64,000 nt of DNA, taken from Nigrospora sphaerica (lineage: Eukaryota; Ascomycota; Sordariomycetes; Amphisphaeriales; Apiosporaceae). Made by a program: the position numbers and the translations under genes. The stretch is taken from positions 5,704,001 through 5,768,000 of the forward strand of contig JAGVVL010000002.1 of assembly GCA_018287875.1 (NCBI GenBank), read 5' to 3'. Positions within the stretch are counted from its first letter, which is position 1. Each line of letters starts with the position of its first letter. Shown here one piece after another: positions 33,840 to 44,802 of this stretch. The notes below the pieces were generated by a model that searched no databases, was not told where the DNA came from, and saw nothing but the letters and a program-made list of their open reading frames with translations.

Positions 33840-34580
33840 GCGTGGGTACACCTGCGCGGGCGAGGGTTTCGGCAGCATAGAGTCCAGAGAAGTGCGCTCT
33901 TTAGAGCTATAGGGTGACGTCCCAGGAGAGGCCTCGGACTAGGGACTTTGAGAGTTATTGGGTCCGCAAGTCCGGCGGGAACATTGCATGGGGAGAGGCA
34001 GGAGTACTGGTTTCATGTTTTTATTTTGAGAGTTGCGCCTTTGCAAGCCATACGAGAGAGCGACAGGTCTGGATATGGCCGGGGATGCATCGGAGGAAGG
34101 ATATAGAATGGATGCTCATGGCTAAGCCAAATAATGTACGAGAATTTCTCTTGCCCATCACCCACCTCGCCCGAAGGCAAGTGACCATACGATCAGAGTG
34201 ATGGGCCTTCTTTAATCGTAAAAGATTGATCTGCCAACGTTCCGTTCAGAGCTCGTCCTAGAGGGACGTCGAGCTCCGGCTCTCCATGAGTGGAGAGCAC
34301 CGCTGGGTGTGTGTGCTGTATGATGCAAGCATGCATACGCGTAGGGTTCACGCTTCCAGACGCCTTCATCGCGGGCATCATGTGTCGTGTGGTATCTGAA
34401 TTGGCTCATCGATCTAGTGCCCATACCCTTAACCGCCTACCGACGCCGTCCCAGGCTTGCCCACCAGAACGCCATGCAAGTTTTTTTTTCTCATAAAGCT
34501 CACCTCGTGGTCTCATCAGGAAGGACAGTACGCTTCATCGAGACGGGTCCTCCGAGCTGGCTGCTCGTGCAATTCCACGC
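33840..34580. other. Intergenic, no gene recognised
   Basis: About 740 bp of convergent 3' sequence between the OTU-like gene and the PRPP synthetase gene. Short frames only. Confidence 0.45.
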
Positions 34581-36249
34581 TCAATCCGCAATGTGCTGGA
34601 ACAACGGCGAGATGGACTCGCCGTAGTGGTTGCGACGGATGGCCTCGGAGAGCAAGAAAGAAAGATCGATGATGACCAACTTACTCATGTTCTTCGCTTT
34701 CCGTTCACTGATGGGGAAGCTGTTGGTGACGATGATCTGGTCGATGCATTCACAGGCCTGCATCTGCTCAAGGGCATCGCCGCCAAACACGCCGTGGGTG
34801 GCCATGCAGTAGACCTTATTGGCATGGCCTCGCTTGACCACCGTCTCGGCCGCGGCAATCCACGAGCCGGCCTTGTCGATCATGTCATCGACAATGAAGA
34901 CTGGCCGGTCCTTGACATCGCCGACAAGAGTAATCATGTGTTCCAGTCTGGGGTCCTTCAGCTTGTCGTCCTCCTCATCTGATGAGGCTTCGACGTCGCC
35001 AGATCCACCCAAGGCATGTGGCTCGGGGGCAAAGAACGACGAGGCATGTGACATGGCCATGGGGTCTTCGGCATCCATATTCTGTGCCGACTGGCTACCG
35101 TCCCCTCCAGCCTCGGACTGGTTGGCGGATGGATAGTCGTCTGGCACGATGTGACCTTGGACCAAGCGGCCATGGGTTACGACCTGGGCTCGCTCGTCAG
35201 TAAAGTCCTGCGCCTCCTCCTCCTCCAGCTCGTCGATGGGCGACGTCTGGGACGGCGTGTGCAACGAGCGCCCACGGGGCGTCGCGTTGTCAGCCCGAGC
35301 CGAGGCGCCGTTGGTACGGTGGGGGGAGCCCTGAGAATCGGCGACGACTCGAGATGGCATCGATGTGTTGCTGTCCCGCAGGGAACGCACGTGGTCGTCG
35401 GCCCCAAACGCTGGCTGTGACTGTCTGTTGCCGTTGACATAGGAGGTAGTCGCACGGTCAAAGTTGTCCAAGTGGTTCATGATGAGGCTTGCAGACATGT
35501 TGTTCCCGGCGCGCTTGCGATCCGTGGTGACGATACCGAAGTTCAGCTTCAGAGCGTCGGCCAACGACGTCACTCGCTTGGTTCCTCCAGCATTCTTGGA
35601 GACGACGACTGCCTCTTTCCAGTTAGGAATGTTCAGCCGAATCCAGCGGGCAATGAGGGGCTCGGCATGTAGGTTGTCGACGGGGCATTTGAAGAAGCCT
35701 TGCATCTGCGAGGCATGGAGGTCCACGGTAATGACGTGCTTGACACCAGCTACGTGCATCAGGTTGGCCAACATTCGTGCCGTAATGGCACCCCGGTGCG
35801 ACTTCTTCTTGGACTGCCGGCTGTAGGGAAAGTAGGGGAGAACGGCTGGGGGGCATGTCAGCAATGGCCCTCTCGCGTGGCAGAGCAATTGACCACGTGA
35901 AGGGGAGGGGAGGGACCAACATACCAGTGATCTTGTTGGCTGAGCCGCCTTTGCATGCCGATATCATGATGAGCAGCTCCATGATGGTATCGTTGATCTG
36001 GGGACTTCCCGACTGGACAACAAAGACATCCTTCTCTCGAACGCTAGTCAAGATGCGCACACTCGTCTCTCCCTGGATCGCATGCCCTAGTCAGCCAACC
36101 GCGGGGGGAGATGAGACAGAGCGACCGAGGCAACGAACATTAGAGAACTGGGTCAGCTCGGCCGACGCCGGCGCCTGGCCAAGGTTCTCGCAAATCTTGC
36201 CCGTGAGGGCAGGGCATGACGAGCCCGAGAAGATGAGCGTGTTCCGCAT
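34581..36249 (-). CDS. prs: Ribose-phosphate pyrophosphokinase (PRPP synthetase) with long internal insertion
   Basis: Three exons (36249-36139, 36072-35925, 35845-34581) encode 507 aa. The enzyme makes PRPP from ribose-5-phosphate and ATP for nucleotide, His and Trp synthesis. It shows the N-terminal FSGSSCPAL and FSN|GETSVRI junction, SVREKDVFVVQSGSP, the PYSRQSKKKSHRG flexible loop, the signature VDLHASQMQGFF (127-138), VVSKNAGGTKR and the PRPP loop FIVDDMIDKAGS near 403-414. Between TTDRKR (to about 198) and LVGDVKDRP (393) lies a roughly 190-residue Ser/Asp/Glu-rich insertion; yeast Prs1 and Prs5 also carry non-homologous insertions. The first intron has the unusual donor GTTCGT; frame and conservation across it are nevertheless clear. 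Cytosolic; probably one subunit of a hetero-oligomer. Confidence 0.93.
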
Positions 36250-37040
36250 GACGAAGTCGAAGAGGATAGCAAGACGGCGGCCGGAGCGTAGGGAAGGACC
36301 GCGCAGAATCTGTCCCAGTCGGCGCGGACGACGTGGAAAAGTCTGGTGGGAAGTGGAGAAGACGGAAAGTTGCAAATTATACCTCGAGGCACAGGAGGGA
36401 TGGAGGGAAAATTGTCAGGCTTCGGCAATGTGGGGAGGGTTGGCGTGACAGGGATAGGTCAAGTTGGAGAAGGTACGAGTCGATGGGAGAGTCCGGGCTA
36501 GAGCTGCTGGAGCTGCTACTGTATCTCGCTAGCAATTCTCCCATGGGATCTCATACAACAAGGTGTAGGCAGCGCCAGCTGGCGGAGGATACCGCCAAGC
36601 GCACCTGCAGTTGGATATGTTGCGGCACAGCCTGGAGTCTCCAAGTACCTATACCTTTTAGTCAAGGCCCCATGTACACGCGTTACATCTGGAGAATTCC
36701 AATTTTTCGGGATAGTACCAGGTATGGGTACCATAAGAAGGCACACGTTGGATGGGATACGACGTTGATAGTTATATGTGTGCGTGCGTACCTAAAGTAG
36801 GTAGTGGGTGGGCAGCAGGAGTTGGTTGGTGATTGATTGTATGAAAGATCTTGCCGCCCGAGTTTGCTTGTAAGTATAAGTGCAGTTACTTGGAAGAAAA
36901 GATGGTTACTCGGACCTGCAGGGTCCTCGACGTTAAAAAAAAAAAATGGTAAACCGACTAAGAAGCATACCTTGCGATGCCTTGGCCACTATCCATCCAT
37001 CCCAGCACCACCACAGTTTCCGTGCGCCCATTCGCCCGTA
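36250..37040. promoter_or_regulatory. Divergent intergenic region between PRPP synthetase and Asteroid-type genes
   Basis: About 0.8 kb holding the promoters and leaders of two divergent genes. There is a 10-base-plus A run near 36936-36946. No supported gene or named operator. Confidence 0.4.
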
Positions 37041-38973
37041 ATGGGCATACCGCGTCTCAACCCTGGTCTGAGGCCGTATGGCAAGGTCATACCCCTCGGC
37101 GGCCAGAGCGTCGTCATCGACGGACCGGCCCTGGTGCACAGGGTATGGGAACTGGTGATGAGCCCCGAGTCGGCCGAAAGCGCTGCGCTCTGTCATGTAC
37201 CCTACGCAGCCCTAGGCCAGTCCTTCATCAATTGGCTGGACCGACTCCGAGCCGGCAATGTGAACGTGTAGGGCCCTCTCTGCCTCGGCTCGTTTGCTCG
37301 CCTTTGCCTTCCGTGCCTCCACGCTGACCTGCGCCAGGAGGAAAATCTACTTTGATGGGTTCCTGCCTCCGAGGAAATGGGCGACGCGGCGCTCGCGGCT
37401 GCTGCAGCAAACCAAGGGTATGGCCGCTGCGACCTCGGCCCTGTCCTTTGGTGTCGGCCGGCAGCGCGCCAGCAATCCCGCCCCTCTCAAGGATGTCCTG
37501 CAGAACATTAGCCCTTATTTGCGAGCCCACGTCTCCCGCAGGCTCCCCAAGCATCCTTTCCTGGTGCCCGCTGTGGCCGAGCTCCTGCGGGCGTCGGACG
37601 AGTACGGGCATCTGGTGCAAGTGGTGCCCGGAGAGGCCGACACGTACTGCGCAAGTGACGTCCGGGCAAACGGCGGAATCGTGCTCACCACCGATTCCGA
37701 TCTCCTGCTGGAGGACCTGGGACCATCCGGCTCTGTCGCATTTTTCTGGGAGGTGAACGAGGACCCGGCCAGCGGGACTCCCGGTACTGTTGAGTTCGAA
37801 AGGGCGGAGCCACGCAGCGAGGGCGCCCTCTTCGCGTCGACCTACTCGGCTCGGGAGCTGGAAACCAGATTCAACCTGCAAGGCTACGGTGGGATGCCCA
37901 GGTTAGCTTTCGAGATGGTGTCCCGGGGGGTCGGCGTCCCAACAGCCCTGGACTTCTGTAGACGCAGTGACGAAACCGAGTTGGCTGCCAACGAAGCTTA
38001 CTCCAAATTCCTCGAGGACCACCTGGTTCCGCAGGAATATATCTCGGCCGAGCACCCCGTCATCGCCTTGCTCAGCGCCCTGGACCCCCGAATTTCTGAG
38101 CTGGTCATCCAGTCATTGAACGTCGGCACGGCGGGTCCGGTCGAGGAAGAGCCGCAGAACAACGGCGCGCCGCGGGGCCCAGATCTGATCTCCATGTTTC
38201 TGCCCGTTATGATCGAGGACCACGCCCGGAAGAGCGCGTGGACCATGAGCGAGTCGGTACGAACGTTGGCCTATGCCGTCGCCCAGAAGCCAGGGCCCCA
38301 TCGCCGGGATACCGTCATCGAATACCGGACGCTCCGGACAGAGTCCGGCGGCCGGCAACTGACCATCCCCGATGCCGCGGCCGTCGATGGCTGGTGTGAG
38401 CAGCTCTTGGAGACCATCAACCGCCTGGAAGCGGGTGTTTCCGACCCGGGCCGGTCATGGCTGGCTTTTGCCCTGTACCAGGATATTGAATGGTCCACGT
38501 CGGAGGGCAGGACACCGCTGTCAACCGTCGTTCTTGCCGAGGCCGCCGAGTTTGACGGACACCCCGGCCGCTACGGATGGGATGTGATCCACTTCGCCGC
38601 TCAAGTACAAGCAACACTGTACTCTCTAAGGATGCTCAAGCAGACGCTGGATGTCATGGCTGTTCTGGAAGAGTCGACTTTCTCCAAGGGTAGAGACGCG
38701 CTGCGTCGAAAACTCCAGAGCTTGCCCATGATAGCAGAATGGCCCACGGCCGAGACGCTGTTCGGCGTGCTGCGTACCTTGGATCAGCGACCTTGTCTCG
38801 CTACCGTCGCCGAAATGCTGAGTGTTCCAGAGGCCTCCTTGAGGATTTCGCCAGAACAGAGCTCGCAGGAGAGCGCGAGCAAGAAAAGGAAAAGGTCATC
38901 CAAGGAAAAGCCGCCCCGTTCTGTGGCTGTGAACCCTTTCGCTATTCTCAGTCCACAAGCCCAGGCGGACTGA
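37041..38973 (+). CDS. Asteroid-family XPG/FEN1-like (PIN-like) nuclease
   Basis: Two exons (37041-37267, 37338-38973; 70-bp intron with CTGAC branch point) encode 620 aa. The protein begins MGIPRLNPGLRPYG, then VVIDGPALVHRVWEL with the first XPG-type Asp. The junction GNVNV|RKIYFDGFLPPRK restores the conserved second acidic strand. Further conserved are VVPGEADTYCASDVRANGGI with the acidic Glu/Asp pair and LTTDSDLLLEDLG with a paired Asp motif. The C-terminal 380 residues are helical and end in a Lys/Arg-rich tail (KKRKRSSKEKPPRS), a likely nuclear signal. Asteroid proteins resemble flap nucleases, but many lack activity data. The acidic residues visible here are retained, so nuclease activity is plausible. 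Substrate unknown. Confidence 0.82.
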
Positions 38974-39315
38974 TGCACCGTCAGAGGAAAAGGCCTTGGA
39001 ACCTGACTCTTTTCCGAGGTATTCCTCCGCAGTGTATAATACAACCCTTACCGTCCCATAAAGCAGTTACAGGTTCGAGTAGTGCACACGTGGCCCGGGT
39101 CTCCGAAAACGAAGTACTGACTGATATGGACTTGGCTGGAAGCTTGGGTTATTTTCGCTGATGGAATATGGAACATGCTCAGATCCGCCACTTGGCTCTA
39201 ACATTCTACCAACCGGTCTGCGTCTATAACCCCTGAAGTACAGCTCGTATGGAAAGGGGAGACCATCCTTTATGGCGGGAGTTCCCCGGAGCGCGCGTCT
39301 CGCTTACGCCTCTGG
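38974..39315. other. Convergent 3' spacer
   Basis: 342 bp between the stops of the Asteroid-type gene and the Mak32-like gene. Nothing recognised beyond 3' UTR. Confidence 0.5.
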
Positions 39316-40903
39316 TCAACCAAACGCCAGGCGGTTCTTGAACTCCTCAAACCTCTCGTCAACCCGGACCTCATTCCACGTCTCGTTGCCTTCCTCGTCC
39401 GCACCAAGAACGGGAGGGCCGACCTGCTCAATGGCAAAGCTTGCGGCGACAGTCGCCCAAGCTGCCGCCTCCTCGAGGCTCTTACCGCGGGCCAGGGCAA
39501 CAGCCAAACCGCCCAGGAAGGTGTTTCCGCCGCCCGTAGGATCGACGACTTTCTCTTTGTCGGTGTGGTACGCTGGGATCCAGCGCTCGACGCCGGGGTC
39601 AACCTCGATCTCCTCCTCGGCCACCATACCCTCCTCGTCCTGCAGCAGCCCAGCAAAGAGGGCTTCCATATCCATGTCCAGCTGCAGACTCCCATGAACC
39701 ATGGCGGACGCCTTCTTGCGCTTTCCGGTGGACCGCTTGGTGCGTTTCCGGCCGCCGTTGCGGGCCAGGTAACATCCTTTCTCGCCGGCCCGGATAACAA
39801 GCGCAAAGGATTGGAGAGGCATCGAGGCTAGAAGCTGCTCGCAAGAGCGTTCGATGGCGACGGTGCTGATCTCGCCCGTCTCGGGGTCGAGGCCTGTATC
39901 GCCCATGAAGCCGGCCAGCTCGGTGTGATTGGGGCTGCAGATATCGACCATGGGGAGCGTGTTAGTGCAGTTGAGAAGCTCATCAGTCGTACAGAGATCC
40001 GGCACGGGCTCCCAAACAAAGACAGGTTTTGGCAGGCTGTTGCCATCAGGTGTGACCATGGCGGACCGGCGTTTCTTGATGCCAGTGACGAGCTGTTGAC
40101 ATCTTGTCGGCGAGCAAACCATGTGAAAGGAGCGCGACGTCAGGAGCTCCGGGGTCAAGTCATCGGCAGTGACACGCTTCTTCTCCGTCAGGTACTTGAA
40201 AGCGCGGTTCTGGTGCTCATCATAGCCATTCCACCCCCGCGTGGTTAGACGATCGGGCGTGTCCCGAATCAGTGCCGATGTTCCCCACGAGGAGATCAGC
40301 TCGTCCAGGGCCGGGGGGAAATCCGACCCTCTGTCGACGATCCACCCGACCGAGGTGGAGAGCGGCCCAGGGGACAGGAGCCGGGCCCCGAGGGCCGAAT
40401 ATGTCCCTGCGCCGCCGAGAATGTCTTTCACGGGCGGCGTGGGGGGCAGGTACTCAATGTCGTCTGATGGTGATGGAGCCTGTCAGTAAGAGGGGCGGGT
40501 CTCATGGATTTGGTAACTGGAGCGACCCCGTTGCCGAAACATTCCTAGGGCTTCACTTGAGAGCCGGACAATGATTCCCAATGAAAATATGCTCATTGAC
40601 ATGTTTACCCACCACGGCCGAGCGACTCGACTACTAGTAAGGGCGGCTGGCCATAAGACGATGGGAGATGGCCACGAAGGTGTTGTAGTAGTGGTCGGTG
40701 GCCGTGTGGGGTCAGGGAGCTGTGTATGCTCGAAGTTGGTTGTTGAAAAGATGGCAAACGGATACAAGGAAACTCCCGGCGCAAGGAGGAGCCCACGTAC
40801 CTAGAATGAACATGCCCATGGTCGCAAAGTCTATGGTCTGGCTTTCGACGACAACAGTGTCGCCGGCGTCGGCGGCGCTGGGGTCGTCCATGTCGGTGGC
40901 CAT
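39316..40903 (-). CDS. PfkB-fold protein, Mak32-like
   Basis: Two exons (40903-40801, 40463-39316) separated by a 337-bp intron, long for this window, encode 416 aa; an in-frame Met at 40957 would give 434. The junction DFATMGMFIL|DDIEYLPPTPP recreates the usual opening of Mak32-type PfkB proteins. LGGAGTYSALGARLL follows as the PfkB N-terminal signature. Later features are DICSPNHTEL, VIRAGEKGCYLAR, an insert rich in Lys/Arg (RKRTKRSTGKRKK) and the C-terminal signature DPTGGGNTFLGG. In active ribokinases this motif is DTxGAGD, with Asp as base; here it is Asn. Yeast Mak32 is needed for killer-virus-toxin host maintenance and has a similar change. The protein may therefore bind sugar or nucleotide without kinase activity. 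Confidence 0.83.
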
Positions 40904-42413
40904 GATCAGGTGGTCTCGTTGCGCGCAGGTTTCCTGAACGGCAGAGTCGGCCTTCACGAAGGAAATAGGAGCAAACTTGGGCGGCGGTCGCTAGCAGTCA
41001 TTGAAGCACCACCCTCCACCCTTGCAGGCTTGATCGCAGAAGGACGCCGCGTCCCAAGGTCCAGACGGCCGGCGGAAAGTGAAGCAGAGGGCCTAGGTAG
41101 CTGGATCCTGGACTCGAGACAAGAGTAAACGAATGGCAGGGCGATCACGTAAGACAAGGCTGGGATCGGTGAAGGCTTGGCGTGGATGAAGATGTACGGG
41201 GGTTGTGTGCGTGTGCGTGTGTGTGTGGAATGTTACCGCGTAACCCGCACCGTTGGTTATAGAGTAGTAGGTTAGTAGGTAGTGCTTGCTGCACTTGCTT
41301 CTTCTCGACTTCCTAGGGAACGCCTGGGGCATCGACGGTATGTCCGGTCCGCTCCACTGGCGTCGGGACCCAAGATCAGGGGCAATCGATTCATAACAAT
41401 TTTGCGTCGGACAGCCTGCGGGTTGCCTGCCTACTTACTCAAAGTACATAAGAAGAGTCAGGATGTATGGAATACCTACCTACGACATGGATTAGGGCCG
41501 GAGCGAAGGCCAGGCGGTTCCAACAACACAGGGAATGCTGTGTGCATGCGGTTCCTTTTCTTTCGCCGTCCCAGTACTTTGAAACACTAGACATCAGTTG
41601 GGGGGGTTCCTCAGGACTGGTGGGTACCGGTAGCCTTGGACAAGTGGGCACGTCTCAATAGAATCAGACAATGGCGCATCAAACCGTGGAAGCAACCTTT
41701 CTTTACCTTAGGTAACGGATGGCAACCCAAACTGACAACATAAGAAGGCTACTACCGAAGGAGCAGCTCTCAGGCAGGGTCCCTGTCAGTTCTGGGTCGT
41801 TGCGCATCATGACCGTTCCAGGCCAGGCTGTCCCAATTTCCATCCCTACCCCTCCAGACTCCAGCCCTCTCATCTACTATTATAGTCCGATGATTGCGAC
41901 GCCCGGTACGACAACCGGGCCGGCGTAGGCGGTACCTAGGATGCTCATGTGCCGTTGGGGCGTCACTGTGGTAATCGCAACACTTATGCCGCCGCAACGG
42001 CCATTTGTGGTGGCCAGGCACCCCATTTTCCCAAACACAGGTACCATCCAGCTTTACAAGCATGCAGTTTCATGGGTAATAAGAGGTACATATCTACCAA
42101 CCATAGTTTCTGCCTCGCCTGGAGGCTACGCGAGATCCTCAGAATATACGAACCGGGAGATTTACACCTCTGCGGGCGTCATCCGTCGGGCCCCTTGTCA
42201 TTGAACGCCACCAACCCTGCTATCAGAGCTGCCACCTAAAAGCCGCCCACTACGGCGCGCACCAGTTGTGCCTCCTGACAGCCTCCACCCCCCCCTTCTC
42301 TCAAGCAACCGCAACCGCAACCGTATAACCTCCGGGCATATCCTCCTCAACCTCGTTCACCACTTCCACCAAACTAGAGCGCGACTACCTCGTCGTGCAA
42401 GCCACTGCCCGCG
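40904..42413. promoter_or_regulatory. Divergent intergenic region between Mak32-like and CAP genes
   Basis: About 1.5 kb. It holds a TG-rich microsatellite (about 41203-41227) and several TAGGTA/CTACCTAC repeats. The last 150 bp before the CAP start is C-rich leader sequence with CCGCAACCGCAACCG repeats. No supported gene. Confidence 0.4.
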
Positions 42414-44200
42414 ATGGCGACTAATAACATGCACAACCTGACCACGCTCATCAAGCGGTAGGTCATGTCCCGCTCCCACTCCTCCCGCGCCCGCCCCCCG
42501 CCATGCCCATCATCGCCATCTCCCAAGGCGGCGCCGCATGGTATACTGAACTCAGCCGCAGGCTCGAGGCCGCGACCGCCCGTCTTGAGGACATCGCCTC
42601 CTCGACCATCGAGCTGCCGCCGGCCGTGCCCTCTCTGACGCACACGCTGGCCTCGCCCACCGGCGACACCCCCACGCCCACCCCCGGCGCTTTTCCCTCC
42701 CCGAGCCCCTCGCCCGCGCCCACGGTCAAGGCGGCACCCCAGGAATCCCTTCCCGAGTCGGTCGAGGAGTTTGACGCCTTCATCGCCTCCACCGTCGACC
42801 GCTATGTCCAGGCTAGCAACAAGCTCGGCGGCCTGATCGCCGACCAGGCCGCCAAGGTCCTCGAGGGCTTCCAACAACAGCGCCGCTTCCTCCTCATCGC
42901 CTCCAAGGCGAAGAAGCCCGACACGGCGGGCTCCGAGATGCCCGTCTACCAGGACCTCCTGAAGCCTATCAACAGCGCCCTCATGGCCGTCGTCGACCTC
43001 AAAGAGGCCAACCGAGGCTCTCCCGTCTTCAGCCAATTGAGCGCCGTCGCCGAAGGCATCATGGTCCTCGCCTGGGTAACGGTGGAGAATCGGCCGTGGA
43101 AGCACGTCGAGGAGTCGCTGGGGTCCGCCCAGTTCTTTGGCAACCGCGTGTTGAAGGACTTCAAGGACAAGGACGCCGATCAAGTCGCATGGATCCAGTC
43201 CTTCTTCCAGATCTTTAAGGACTTGACCGAATACGTTAAACAATACTTCCCCAACGGCGTCACCTGGAACCCCCAGGGGCAGCCGGCAGCCGAAGTCGCC
43301 AAGAGCGTTCCGGCTGTGGGGGCTGCGAGCTCGGCGGCAGCGCCGCCACCGCCGCCCCCTGCCGGCGGAATGCCCCCTCCCCCCTCCCCCGGGCCCCCGC
43401 CCGTCCTGCAGATCGGCGAGGAGAAGGCGGCGACAGGTGCTTCTGGCGCCGGTCTGGGCGCCGTGTTCAGCGAGATCAACAAGGGCTCGGACGTTACCAA
43501 GGGTCTGCGCAAGGTCGACAGGTCGGAGATGACGCATAAGAACCCCTCGCTGCGGTCCAGTTCGACTGTTCCCGATCGCGACGCTTCGATGAGGGGGAAG
43601 AGCCCGGCGCCCGGGAAGAAGCCCAAGCCCGAGGCCATGCGGGTTAAGAAGCCTCCGAGGAAGGAGCTTGACGGCAACAAGTGGCTGATTGTAAGTTACA
43701 TTAGATGCTGGGCCAGAGGCCCACGACATGACTGGGCATACTAAGCAATTCGGCAGGAAAACTTCGAAAAGCACGCGGAACCGATTGAGATCGAGGCGTC
43801 CATCTCCCACTCCATTCTTATTTCCAAGTGTAGCCACACCACCGTCATCATCAAGGGCAAGGCCAACGCCGTGACCGTCGAGAACACCCAGCGACTTTCC
43901 ATTGTCGTTGATAGCTTGGTATCGACCGTCGACGTTGTTAAGTCGTCCAACTTTGCCCTGCAAGTTATGGGGGTCATTCCGACCATCATGATGGACCAGA
44001 TGGACGGCGCCACCGTCTACCTGAGCAGGGAAAGCACAGGAACGCGCATTTTCAGCAGCAAGAGCGCCGGTATCAACCTGAACATCCTGGACAACGACGA
44101 GGACGACTACAAGGAGGTGCCTCTGCCGAGTCAGATCTGCCACTACTTTGACGAGAAGAAGGGCGAGCTGGTCAACGAGATTGTGGACCACGCTGGTTAG
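42414..44200 (+). CDS. cap1: Adenylyl cyclase-associated protein (CAP/Srv2)
   Basis: Three exons (42414-42457, 42562-43690, 43757-44200) encode 538 aa. CAP recycles actin monomers from cofilin and helps Ras activate adenylyl cyclase. The tiny first exon gives MATNNMHNLTTLIKR, which splices to LEAATARLEDIASS, the helix that binds cyclase. The helical folded domain (about 80-280) includes VDRYVQASNKLGGLIADQA and VEESLGSAQFFGNRVLKDFK. Poly-proline tracts (PPPPPPAGGMPPPPSPGPPP) and a WH2-like region follow, then the CARP beta-helix (about 390-535: KWLIENFEKH, TVENTQRLSIVVDSLVSTVD, SAGINLNI). All parts are present. The antisense strand is open for over 700 codons because of GC-rich codon use. Confidence 0.95.
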
Positions 44201-44802
44201 TGTTGGTTTCACTACCCGAATGGACGCGATGAGACCTCGGCCGGACTTCGCTCGCATGGCTAGACGTGTGTAAGACCTAGAGGTGCCACCGCGGGGACGG
44301 CGCCATAGAAGAAGCGAGGGGTTCGGAAAGCATCCAGGCTCGTCTGAGCTTGCGGTTACGGGGGAGGCATTATCGAATTCGGACCTGCATTGCGCTTGGA
44401 GCGATGGTGACCCCCGGATTTTACCCTGGGGGCGCCCTGAACGGGGTTGTCGATACCGATTAGACAGCCAGCATCGTATAGATTGACAGTCATATGACCA
44501 CGGCACGGCTCCCTCGAGATGCATCAAAGTCTGACACTCCCGCGTCTTTGCGCGAGTCTGGGTTGAGCAAAGCCGCCAACTCCGATTTGTGAGGCATTCG
44601 CGAGAAATCTACAGGACTTCTATATAAGCCAACAGCGGCAAACGATGCCGCACAAGGGGGGCAGCCTTATATCATACATGATTCCAAGCCCCCTTCCCCT
44701 TCTTAAGGAGGGACGGCCAAATACGGCCAACTTTCGGCCGACCTTCTCCCGTCTAATACTACCCACGATGCCCGTTTGAACGGGCTCCTGAGCCCCGATT
44801 CT
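44201..44802. other. Convergent 3' intergenic region
   Basis: About 600 bp between the CAP and carnitine acetyltransferase stops. No gene recognised. Confidence 0.45.

Noticed and set aside
42374..44527. 717-codon minus-strand open frame
   Set aside because: It is exactly antisense to the CAP exons and introns. GC-rich third positions of CAP remove stops on the other strand. The translation is low-complexity without domains.
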